Shown in pieces: positions 24,867-32,292 of a stretch of 42,032 nt of DNA. Positions within the stretch are counted from its first letter, which is position 1; the number at the start of each line of letters is the position of its first letter. The stretch is taken from the NCBI GenBank assembly GCA_043746815.1, contig JAYTQG010000140.1, positions 1-42,032 on the forward strand, written 5' to 3'. The notes under the pieces were generated by a model. The model made no database searches. It was not told the origin of the DNA and saw only the letters and a list, made by a program, of their open reading frames with translations. The stretch is from JAYTQG01 sp043746815. Lineage in GTDB: Bacteria > Actinomycetota > Thermoleophilia > Miltoncostaeales > Miltoncostaeaceae. The translations under genes were made by a program, and so were the position numbers.

Positions 24867-25533
24867 CGAAAAGCGCCTCGAATGTGGCGTATGCGACCAA
24901 TGCCAAGACTACCGCATACCCCGCCAACAGCTCCGCGTATCTGACGTACTCAGGCATGTCATTCGCCACTCCAAAGACCGCGCGAGTGGCCCCGGCTGCC
25001 CCGATAACGACCGGAATCATGAGCGGAAGGGCCATGGCCGGGACCAGCAGCTCCCGGGCGCGTGTGAACACCGCGAGCCCAGCAACCAGGGTTCCGAGGA
25101 GGGCAATGGCGATATCGGCCAGGAGGCAAATGATCGCCACGAGGCCAAGATCGCCCGCAAAGGGCCCGTCCACGAACAGCACCCCTACCATCGGAACGAC
25201 GATCAACTCCATGAGGAACAGTTGAAGGAAGATCGTGACGGACTTCGCGGCTGCAAGCAACCCGCGTGGGACAGGGGCGATGAGGAGAAGGTCGAGCACC
25301 TTTTGGTCACGCTCGGCAACCCAGGCGCGTCCTATGACAAGGATCGCGGCGAGGCTGACTGTTGCCCACATGATTCCCGGTGCGAACTTGGTGAGTCGTT
25401 CGTTTGCGAACCCGAACTGGAAGACGAACATGACCAGCACCGAGAAGAGGAGTACCGAGGTCAACGTCTCCCGGGTGCGGAGCTCCAGGCGGAGGTCCTT
25501 CCGCAAGAGCGCGGCGAACTGTCGGCCCGTCAT
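24859..25533 (-). CDS. ccmB: Heme ABC exporter permease CcmB
   Basis: 224 residues with six hydrophobic helices. It begins with FAALLRKDLRLELRTRETLTS, the cytoplasmic N-terminus typical of CcmB, then VLLFSVLVMFVFQFGF, and includes ERDQKVLDLLLIAPVPRGLL. It pairs with CcmA as an ABC transporter that drives release of holo-CcmE during cytochrome c maturation. The start overlaps the ccmA stop as ATGA. Confidence 0.93.
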   Translation of the reverse strand: MTGRQFAALLRKDLRLELRTRETLTSVLLFSVLVMFVFQFGFANERLTKFAPGIMWATVSLAAILVIGRAWVAERDQKVLDLLLIAPVPRGLLAAAKSVTIFLQLFLMELIVVPMVGVLFVDGPFAGDLGLVAIICLLADIAIALLGTLVAGLAVFTRARELLVPAMALPLMIPVVIGAAGATRAVFGVANDMPEYVRYAELLAGYAVVLALVAYATFEALFDD

Positions 25534-26147
25534 GACGCCCTCCCACGAACCATCGTGACCGACCGGTCGCCGAGGCGTCTTGCACGCTCGTGGTCATGGG
25601 TGACGATCACGACACCGGTCTCGCCGCGCCCCGTGATGATCTCGTCGAGGACGGCGGCGCCTGCCTCGTCCAGGCTTGCGTGGGGCTCATCCAGCAGCAG
25701 GAGGCGGGGCGAGTGCAGCGTCAGACGCGCAAGACCCAGACGTTGCGTCATCCCACGGGAGAGGTCGCGGACCGGGTCATTCGCGCGCGACAACAGCCCC
25801 ACGCGATCCAGCGCCGGATGGATGGCCGCGTGGCCGACGGCGTAGAGGTCAGCGGCAAGTTCCATGTTCTGGGTGCAGGTGAGGTCCCGGTAGACGAGGG
25901 GATCGTGCCCGAGGTAGCCGATACTCGCGCGTGCCCGGCGGGCGCCGCTTGGGAGTGGATCACCAAAGAGGGTGATTGATCCGCTGTCAGGCCGCAGGAG
26001 TGTCGCCAGCATCCGAAGGAGCGTGCTTTTGCCAGCGCCATTGGCCCCAAGGACCGCAAGGCACTCGCCGTTGGCAACGTCGACATCGGCACCAGCGACC
26101 GCCAGACGCTCGTCAAAGCGCTTCTCGAGTCCACGCGCGCGGACTAG
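25530..26147 (-). CDS. ccmA: Heme ABC exporter ATPase CcmA, non-canonical start
   Basis: 205 residues when read from the CTA triplet at 26147, the normal CcmA length. Landmarks: VRARGLEKRFDERLAV at the start, Walker A GANGAGKST, signature LSRGM (an LSGGQ variant), Walker B LLLLDEPHASLD, and the switch His in VIVTHD. The first standard start in frame is ATG 26012, which lies after Walker A and would give a dead 160-residue fragment. No ATG/GTG/TTG is in frame between the expected N-terminus and at least 24 codons upstream. CTA overlaps the ubiA stop (CTAG) and lies 7 bases after GAGGTGA (26155-26161), an excellent Shine-Dalgarno match. Partner of CcmB, next in the operon. Confidence 0.92.
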   Translation of the reverse strand, partial: LVRARGLEKRFDERLAVAGADVDVANGECLAVLGANGAGKSTLLRMLATLLRPDSGSITLFGDPLPSGARRARASIGYLGHDPLVYRDLTCTQNMELAADLYAVGHAAIHPALDRVGLLSRANDPVRDLSRGMTQRLGLARLTLHSPRLLLLDEPHASLDEAGAAVLDEIITGRGETGVVIVTHDHERARRLGDRSVTMVRGRAS

Positions 26148-27043
26148 CGAAGTGTCACCTCGGCGATGACCGCCGCTGCAAAGACCCCCGAAAGGATCAT
26201 GTTGGCGTGGTTGAAGGCGACGTTGATGCGGTCTGGCCGCTTCGCGTCGACCGTGAGGTTCTCAACGAGAAGGATTACTGCGCAGACTGCAACGCCGACG
26301 CCGTATGGCCAACCCGCGCCTGCCGTCAACCCGGCCGAGACGAGCAGCGCAATTGCGAGCGCGTGGAGACAACGCGTCGCGCGAAGGGCAACGATGGGAC
26401 CGAAGCGCGCCGGAAAGGAATGGACGCCGTGCGCACGGTCGAAGTCGACGTCGAGGAGTGCGTAAATGATGTCGAAGCCCGCGATCCACGCCGCGACTGC
26501 GAGGCCAAGCAGGACGGGTGTCCATGCGAGCGAACCGTCCACCGCAATCCAGGCGCCGACCGGCGCGATGCCGATCGTCACGCCGAGAACGAGGTGGCAA
26601 AGCCATGTCACACGCTTCGCGTATGGATACGCAACGAAGAGCGCCACGGGAACAAGCCAGAGATACCACGTCGGCCGAGCGAGTTGGCTGACGGCGACGA
26701 GGAGCGCGCCAAGGCTTGCAACCGAGAACGCCCAGACCTGACGACGCGACAGGCGGCCGCTCGGGATCTCACGGCCAGCGGTCCGAGGATTGCGCGCGTC
26801 GATCTGGGCGTCGATCAACCGATTCAATGCCATCGCCAACGAGCGCGCCCCCGCCATTGCGAGTGCGATCCACCCCAGAATTGCCCAGCCCGGATTGTCC
26901 ATCCCGACAAACAGGGCGCCAGCCAGCGCGAACGGAAGGGCAAACACCGTATGGGCAAGGCGTACAAGCCCAGCGAGGGCTGACACGACGCCGAGGCCAC
27001 GGGAACGTGGACGGCCGTCTTGGCCCGCAAGCGAGGTGGTCAC
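26144..27043 (-). CDS. UbiA-family prenyltransferase (quinone biosynthesis type)
   Basis: 299 residues from GTG 27043; the frame extends to 27124 but that part has no homology-like character. Eight or nine hydrophobic helices carry the two aspartate motifs of UbiA enzymes: NRLIDAQIDARNPRTAGREIP and YALLDVDFDRAHGVHSFPARF. These resemble 4-hydroxybenzoate polyprenyltransferases and MqnP of the futalosine menaquinone pathway more than heme O synthase. The enzyme transfers a polyprenyl chain to an aromatic acid in the membrane. MqnP is the likelier role in an actinobacterium, but no other mqn gene is present. It appears to head the nine-gene operon; the 183-base upstream gap should hold the promoter, of which I can identify no convincing elements. 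Confidence 0.88.
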   Translation of the reverse strand: MTTSLAGQDGRPRSRGLGVVSALAGLVRLAHTVFALPFALAGALFVGMDNPGWAILGWIALAMAGARSLAMALNRLIDAQIDARNPRTAGREIPSGRLSRRQVWAFSVASLGALLVAVSQLARPTWYLWLVPVALFVAYPYAKRVTWLCHLVLGVTIGIAPVGAWIAVDGSLAWTPVLLGLAVAAWIAGFDIIYALLDVDFDRAHGVHSFPARFGPIVALRATRCLHALAIALLVSAGLTAGAGWPYGVGVAVCAVILLVENLTVDAKRPDRINVAFNHANMILSGVFAAAVIAEVTLR

Positions 27044-27226
27044 CCCCGTGATGCTAGCTCTCGACCCGCGTTCTCGTCTGATGACGGGCGTCCTGCGCTG
27101 CCCGCCGAGCGATGCACGTGACACGGAGTTGAGGCACTTCCGTTTCGATCTCGACTGGAGGTTCGCATTACCGTGAAACCGGGAGGTGGTCCGGGGTGGC
27201 CCCTGGAACGACCGAGCGTTTTCGAG

Positions 27227-27904
27227 TTAGGCGGCCGGTCCGTAATGCGCGGTATTGCCCGTCGCAAGACCCCAGAACTGGTTGCCCAGATCGAAATGCC
27301 ACCATTCCTCAACGTAACCCGTGAAGCCTGCTTGGGCCATCGCCCAGTAGAGAATCCGTCGGTTCGCTCGCGCAGGGGAATCCGTTGACTCCAGGGCCAG
27401 GGCCCCCGCTTCGGGGACAAATGCATCGAAGTGGGTTCCGAGATCCAGCGGTTGCCCATCTGAGTCAACCAAGGTCAGGTCGACGGCACCACCGGTGAGG
27501 TGCGGTGGTGGGGCAACTCGGGAGGGGCTGGGTGGGGTGACGTACCGCGCGGCCTGTTCCTCAAGCTCCCACACCGGCCAATCGGGGTGGATAACGAGCA
27601 ACTCATCGACGTATCCGTTGTAGAGCGCAGCCTGTGTCTCCAGCGACCGGAATCCATCCCAAATGAGGAGTCGCATGCCATTGGGCAGCGACGCGTCCGC
27701 CTTCGCCAGTGCATCGGCGACCCCCTCGCGGACGCTGCACGACGCGACGGCACCCGGCAGTCCCATCGCAAAATAGCGAGGGTCTTGGAGCAGCCCGACG
27801 GGGCCAACGTCAACGAGTGGTTCGTTTCGTGGCTCCAGCGCGACGTCGCGCCATCCATCGGTTCCGCTCATCGCTGGAAGAGGACGATCCCAGCCCGTCG
27901 TCAC
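27227..27904 (-). CDS. D-alanyl-D-alanine dipeptidase (VanX/DdpX, peptidase M15D)
   Basis: 225 residues from GTG 27904; ATG 27871 gives a 214-residue alternative. Zinc and catalytic motifs of the VanX family are present: MRLLIWDGFRS, HLTGGAVDLTL (the SxHxxGxAxD type) and EWWHFD near the C-terminus. Such enzymes split D-Ala-D-Ala, for peptidoglycan dipeptide recycling (DdpX) or, with VanA/VanH, glycopeptide resistance. No vanH/vanA/vanRS genes lie nearby, so recycling or stationary-phase use is more likely. No signal peptide is seen, so it is cytoplasmic. It starts 16 bases after the cytochrome c-cupredoxin gene on the same strand and may be cotranscribed with the oxidase operon. Confidence 0.92.
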   Translation of the reverse strand: MTTGWDRPLPAMSGTDGWRDVALEPRNEPLVDVGPVGLLQDPRYFAMGLPGAVASCSVREGVADALAKADASLPNGMRLLIWDGFRSLETQAALYNGYVDELLVIHPDWPVWELEEQAARYVTPPSPSRVAPPPHLTGGAVDLTLVDSDGQPLDLGTHFDAFVPEAGALALESTDSPARANRRILYWAMAQAGFTGYVEEWWHFDLGNQFWGLATGNTAHYGPAA

Positions 27905-27920
27905 CGCCGACCGCCCAGCA

Positions 27921-28937
27921 CTACTTGGGGTCGATTCGGATCCAGTAACCGGGTTTGACGTACTTGTAGATCTTGAACGAACGTGCGGCGACGGGTGCGG
28001 TTAGCCGCGAGAAGCGACGATCGCGGATCTGGAGCGTCAGCCACGGTCCGACAATGCGCGGTCCGGCCGTGGACCCAGTCGTGTTCTCGGGTAGCGCGAC
28101 CGTTTGAACGCCACCGACAGGAGCGGCCGCGGCGGCCCCTGGGTCGACAACTGGTGGGGTGTCATCGGGAGTGACGGTCAGCGTGCCCTTCATCCCCGCG
28201 CCTTCGTGGCCAGGGACCTCGCAGTAGTACTCGTAGGTGCCGGGCTTGAGATCCGCGGTCGCCGTCGCGACGCCGTCCTTGCCAATGGTTTGGCTGATGA
28301 CCGGGGTAATGCCACCACCCTTGATGGCGATGTTGTGAGGGATTGACGACGGATTCTTGAGGTTGATCGTGACGGAGCCAGCCGCGGCAGTCAGTGACGC
28401 CTTGTCAAAGGCCAGGGCCTCTGCTGCTGCGTTGAGCTCGAGCGTCGTTCCACCGGCAGGCGGGGCCTGGGCCGTCGTCTCGGTCGCTGGCGCCTGCGGT
28501 TTCGGAATGGGCACGACGGCGCTCTCGTTATCGGTCCCGGCAACGCTCGCGACGTACGCGGCGACGTTATCGGCCTCAGCATCGACGACAATGTTCCGAG
28601 CCATCTTGGCGTTACCGCCGTTTTGATCGATGCGACCCGGTTTCTGCGGGGCGATCTCGATCCACTTCCGGACGGTGGTTTCGAACTCAGAGTTCTGGAA
28701 TCCCTGTTGACGGGCTGCGCGGAAGGCGTCGTCGAGGTTCGGACCCACCTTGGGGGCGTCGCCGGCCACCGAGCCACTTTTTGCCTTCGCAAGCGCGTGG
28801 CAGCTCGAACAGTTGGCGGTGAAACTCGCCTTCCCAGCGTCCAGGTCGACAGCGGTTCCGCCGCCGCCGCACGCGGTGAGGGCAAGCGAGCCGACCGCCA
28901 AAAGCGCGGTCGAGGAAAGCATTGAGATGGGACGCAT
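27921..28937 (-). CDS. Lipoprotein fusing cytochrome c and cupredoxin domains
   Basis: 338 residues from ATG 28937. A lipoprotein signal ends at LTAC (Cys23). A cytochrome c domain follows with heme motif CSSCH (43-47) and Met112 as probable sixth ligand. A Pro/Ala/Thr linker (143-163) leads to a cupredoxin domain with type-1 copper ligands His201 (PHNIAI), Cys239, His244 and Met249 (CEVPGHEGAGM). About 75 further residues, rich in aromatic and basic residues near the end, match nothing I know. It is probably an extracytoplasmic electron donor tethered beside the oxidase. It starts 11 bases after ctaE, so it belongs to the ctaC-D-E operon. Its heme must be attached by the cytochrome c maturation system. 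Confidence 0.92.
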   Translation of the reverse strand: MRPISMLSSTALLAVGSLALTACGGGGTAVDLDAGKASFTANCSSCHALAKAKSGSVAGDAPKVGPNLDDAFRAARQQGFQNSEFETTVRKWIEIAPQKPGRIDQNGGNAKMARNIVVDAEADNVAAYVASVAGTDNESAVVPIPKPQAPATETTAQAPPAGGTTLELNAAAEALAFDKASLTAAAGSVTINLKNPSSIPHNIAIKGGGITPVISQTIGKDGVATATADLKPGTYEYYCEVPGHEGAGMKGTLTVTPDDTPPVVDPGAAAAAPVGGVQTVALPENTTGSTAGPRIVGPWLTLQIRDRRFSRLTAPVAARSFKIYKYVKPGYWIRIDPK

Positions 28938-28948
28938 ATGCCTGGCCA

Positions 28949-29545
28949 CTAGAGGATGTAGACGAGGAAGTAGAGGAGTACCCACACGACGTCAACGAAG
29001 TGCCAGTAGACGGAGCTCGCATTCAGGGGCGTCGACCACTTGGAGGTGAAGTCACCCTTGATCGAACGCCGGAGGCAGAACGTGAGGAGCGTCAGGCCGA
29101 CGAAGACGTGGGCACCGTGGAAGCCGGTCAGCGTGTAGAAGATCGACCCGAAGGCCGTGTTCTGTGGGCTGAAACCGATGTGGATGTACTCGTTGATCTG
29201 AATGAACAGGAACGTGAGGCCGAGAAGGATCGTCACGCCAAGGCCGCGGATCAGGCCCTTGCGGTCGCCGTGGCGAATCGAGTGCTCGGCGTACCAGACC
29301 GTGAAGCTGGAGCTGACGAGGATGAGCGTGTTGATTCCGGTGATCAGCTTCGGCAATACGTATGGCTTCGGCGGCCAGACGCCGGTGTTGATGTTGTAGC
29401 GGATCATGAAGTACGCGGTAAACAGTGACGCGAAGAGCATCACCTCAGACCCGATGAAGATGCCCATTCCAAGCATGCCGATCGAGATCTTGTTTCCGCG
29501 TCCGGCGCCCGTAGGGCCGCTGACCTCGTGTGCGTGCGTCGCCAC
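28949..29545 (-). CDS. ctaE: Cytochrome c oxidase subunit III
   Basis: 198 residues from GTG 29545, two bases after the ctaD stop. Five helices are present, the short bacterial form of subunit III. Motifs: KISIGMLGMGIFIGSEVMLFASLF near the start (quoted in part), GVWPPKPYVLP, FYTLTGFHGAHVFVG with the conserved His, and YWHFVDVVWVLLYFLVYI at the end. It supports stability and proton uptake of the aa3-type oxidase core. Confidence 0.96.
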   Translation of the reverse strand: MATHAHEVSGPTGAGRGNKISIGMLGMGIFIGSEVMLFASLFTAYFMIRYNINTGVWPPKPYVLPKLITGINTLILVSSSFTVWYAEHSIRHGDRKGLIRGLGVTILLGLTFLFIQINEYIHIGFSPQNTAFGSIFYTLTGFHGAHVFVGLTLLTFCLRRSIKGDFTSKWSTPLNASSVYWHFVDVVWVLLYFLVYIL

Positions 29546-29547
29546 CG

Positions 29548-32271
29548 CTAAACCCCCGCTCCGTGGCCTGATGTTGTCGGCACCAGTCCAGCGACGCCGC
29601 GAACCTTGGCGTCGAGGTCGGAACCGCCAATCACGACGATCTCGTCTGGCCCGTGATCACCGAGCAGACCCCGCACGGCTTCTGCCCCGTCGCCGTCCAT
29701 GATCTCGCCTTGCGCGATGATCCCGGCGCTCTGAAGCGTTCCGACCACGGCGGTCATGTTGCGGACGCCAGCGGCGCGACGTTCGTTGGCCTCCGCGCTC
29801 CACCTGGGCTGAGGAAGATCCAAGGGGGTAACGATGGTGAACCGGCTCGGACGCTCGTCCGCCTTCGCGCCAATCGCGGCGACGAGGTCATCAGCGTGCG
29901 GAGCCTGTTCGGTAACGACCATGACATGGTGGACTGAACCAGCGACCTTGGAGAGTTCCTCACCGGAGGACGCGATGACATGCGTCGTCGCGATGTTCGT
30001 TGCCTTGCGGACCTTGTCGATGACATCCGCGCGCTGCCAGTCCGAGTCGGTCGTCGGGTAGGTCGCCACCATGATCTCGCGGACATCGCCGTGCTTGGCG
30101 ACACCGGCCTGTGCGGCCGCGACCGGATCGGGGCCGACGACCTCACCATCGGCAGAAATTCCGCGCTCGCTGAGCTGTGCGAGCGCGACTTGCAGCCGTC
30201 GTTCTGCCGCCGGACGATCGGCGGCCTCAGCCGGAACCTCGAAGTGGAAGCCCCAGTAGCCGGGCTCGGCGCGATGGACGATCTCATCCAGCAGTGCGCC
30301 GCTCGTGAGTGAACGGTTTGCAACCACGACGATCGGCATCCGCGTCTGCTCCGCGAACTCGCCGCCGCCGTACTCCTCGGGCAGGTAGACGACCGCGTGA
30401 CGGGCACCGGCGATGCCGTAGTTGTACGGACCACCAACCACCTGCGGGGTCTGCTCGAAGTTGAACAGGCTTGGCGGTGACGAAACCTGCCACTCCAGCG
30501 TCTTCGAACGCCAGGGATTCCATGTTGCCTTCGGCCCGCGGACCCACGAGTTGATCATGTTGTAGAGGAACAGCAGCGTCGAGAGGCCCAGAATGAAGGA
30601 ACAGACCGTCTCGAATCGGTTGATCCCGGCGAAGCGCTCGGAGTAGTAGGCCACACGGCGCGGCATGCCCTGGATCCCGACCCAGTGCATCGGGAAGAAC
30701 GTTGCGTTCATGAACACGAACGTCAGCCAGAAGTGGATCTTGCCCTGCTTCTCGTTGTACATCCGGCCGGTCATCTTCGGGAACCAGTAGTAGGCGCCAG
30801 CGAAGACCGTCATCACCGTTCCCCCGTAGAGGACGTAGTGGATGTGGGCAACGATGAAGTAGGTGTCCGAGAGGTGGATGTCAGCGGGGAGCGTCCCGAG
30901 GAACACGCCGGAGAGGCCGCCGATCACGAAGGTGAAGATGAAACCCAGCGCGAAGAGCATTGGGGTCGTCAGGGCAATCTTTCCGTCCCAGAGCGTCGCC
31001 AACCATGACCACACTTTGACGCCGGTGGGCACGGCAATGATGACGGTGGTGACCATCATCGGAATGCGGAGCCAGGGTGCCATGCCGCTGACAAACATGT
31101 GGTGGGCCCAGACGCCGAAGCCGAGTACCCCGATCGCAACGGTCGAAAACGCGATCGCTCGGTAGCCGAAAATCGGCTTGCGCGAGAAGGTCGCGATCAC
31201 CTCGCTGATAATCCCGAATCCAGGTAGCAGCATGATGTAGACGGCCGGATGCGAGTAGAACCAGAACACGTGCTGGTACATCACGACGTCACCCCCCTGG
31301 GTGAAGTCGAAGAAGTGCGTCCCCATGATGTTGTCGAAGAGGCTCATAAACTGCGAGCCAGCGATGAATGGTGTGGCGAAAACGACCAGCATCGAGGTCA
31401 CGAGGTTCGCCCAGACCAGAAGCGGCATCCGCCACATGGTCATCCCGGGTGCGCGCATGGTGATGATCGTGACGAGGAAGTTCAGCGCCGTCGCAATGGA
31501 GGACGCGCCCACAAACTGGATACCAACCTGGAAGAGCGTCTGCCCAGCCTCTCCCTGAATGGCAAGGGGCGGATAGGCCGTCCAGCCGTTCGAGAACGCT
31601 CCGACCAGAAGACTCGACGCGAGAAGTATTCCGCCGACCGGGAGCATCCAGAACGACAGCGCGTTCAGACGCGGGAACGCCATGTCCTTCGCGCCGATCA
31701 TCAGCGGGAGGATGTAGTTGGCGAGACCAGCGAAGACCGGGACCGCGAAGGTGAAGATCATCAGCACCGCGTGGACGCTGAACAAGCCGTTATAGATCTC
31801 GCCGTCGGCGAACTGCTTGCCGGGCTCCGCAAGCTCGGTGCGAAGGGCCAGCGCGAGCGCGCCACCCAGCATGAAGAAGAAGAAGACCGTCGCCAAGTAC
31901 TGAACGCCGATCACCTTGTGGTCGGTGTTGACCCGGAAGTAGTCCTTCCAGCTCGACGCGCCGTGGAGGGAGTGATCCTCTTCCTCCAGCACCCGGTCGC
32001 CGCGAATCCATTTGCCCCAGAAGTCGAAGCAGCCGATACCGATCAGGAAACCGAGCGACCCCATGATCGCGGCGACAGCCGTATAGACATTCGGCTCCCA
32101 GAGATTCGAGAATCCAAAAACCGCACGGAAAAACAGGACGATCAGGTACGCACCAGCGACACCCGCGAGCGTCCCCCAGATGGCCCGCTTCCACCAGTAG
32201 GAAAGCGGTGGCGGAGCGTGATGGCCGTGGCCGTCGTGCAGGTGCGCGTGAGCGGGTGCGTGGGTCGCCAT
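29548..32271 (-). CDS. ctaD: Cytochrome c oxidase subunit I with N-terminal extension and tandem Usp-like C-terminal domains
   Basis: 907 residues, far above the usual 530-600. Residues 1-18 are His-rich; two hydrophobic segments at about 28-80 precede the core. The core (about 110-610) has all hallmarks: the low-spin heme His in NGLFSVHAVLMIFTF, CuB His and cross-linked Tyr in YSHPAVYIMLLPGFG, AHHMFVSGM, the K-channel Lys in TGVKVWSW, and heme ligands in FIVAHIHYVLYGG. Residues 623-907 form a soluble tail that reads as two similar modules. Each opens with a VVVAN or VMVVTE strand, has LLDEI/LVAAI, a GISADGEV/GIIAQGEI turn, and ends in REIMVATYP/DEIVVIGG, resembling UspA-like nucleotide-binding folds. 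The tail should lie in the cytoplasm. A regulatory role is inference. Confidence 0.95.
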   Translation of the reverse strand: MATHAPAHAHLHDGHGHHAPPPLSYWWKRAIWGTLAGVAGAYLIVLFFRAVFGFSNLWEPNVYTAVAAIMGSLGFLIGIGCFDFWGKWIRGDRVLEEEDHSLHGASSWKDYFRVNTDHKVIGVQYLATVFFFFMLGGALALALRTELAEPGKQFADGEIYNGLFSVHAVLMIFTFAVPVFAGLANYILPLMIGAKDMAFPRLNALSFWMLPVGGILLASSLLVGAFSNGWTAYPPLAIQGEAGQTLFQVGIQFVGASSIATALNFLVTIITMRAPGMTMWRMPLLVWANLVTSMLVVFATPFIAGSQFMSLFDNIMGTHFFDFTQGGDVVMYQHVFWFYSHPAVYIMLLPGFGIISEVIATFSRKPIFGYRAIAFSTVAIGVLGFGVWAHHMFVSGMAPWLRIPMMVTTVIIAVPTGVKVWSWLATLWDGKIALTTPMLFALGFIFTFVIGGLSGVFLGTLPADIHLSDTYFIVAHIHYVLYGGTVMTVFAGAYYWFPKMTGRMYNEKQGKIHFWLTFVFMNATFFPMHWVGIQGMPRRVAYYSERFAGINRFETVCSFILGLSTLLFLYNMINSWVRGPKATWNPWRSKTLEWQVSSPPSLFNFEQTPQVVGGPYNYGIAGARHAVVYLPEEYGGGEFAEQTRMPIVVVANRSLTSGALLDEIVHRAEPGYWGFHFEVPAEAADRPAAERRLQVALAQLSERGISADGEVVGPDPVAAAQAGVAKHGDVREIMVATYPTTDSDWQRADVIDKVRKATNIATTHVIASSGEELSKVAGSVHHVMVVTEQAPHADDLVAAIGAKADERPSRFTIVTPLDLPQPRWSAEANERRAAGVRNMTAVVGTLQSAGIIAQGEIMDGDGAEAVRGLLGDHGPDEIVVIGGSDLDAKVRGVAGLVPTTSGHGAGV

Positions 32272-32292
32272 AGTTGCCTTAGGTTCCGTTTG

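Noticed and set aside
24784..25845. 353-codon plus-strand open frame
   Set aside because: Antisense to ccmB and ccmA, both strongly supported.
25976..26983. 335-codon plus-strand open frame
   Set aside because: Antisense to ubiA and ccmA; composition is that of a shadow frame.
27227..27904. Vancomycin-resistance cassette
   Set aside because: Only a VanX-type dipeptidase is present; no vanH, vanA/B ligase or vanRS genes are in the flanking sequence.
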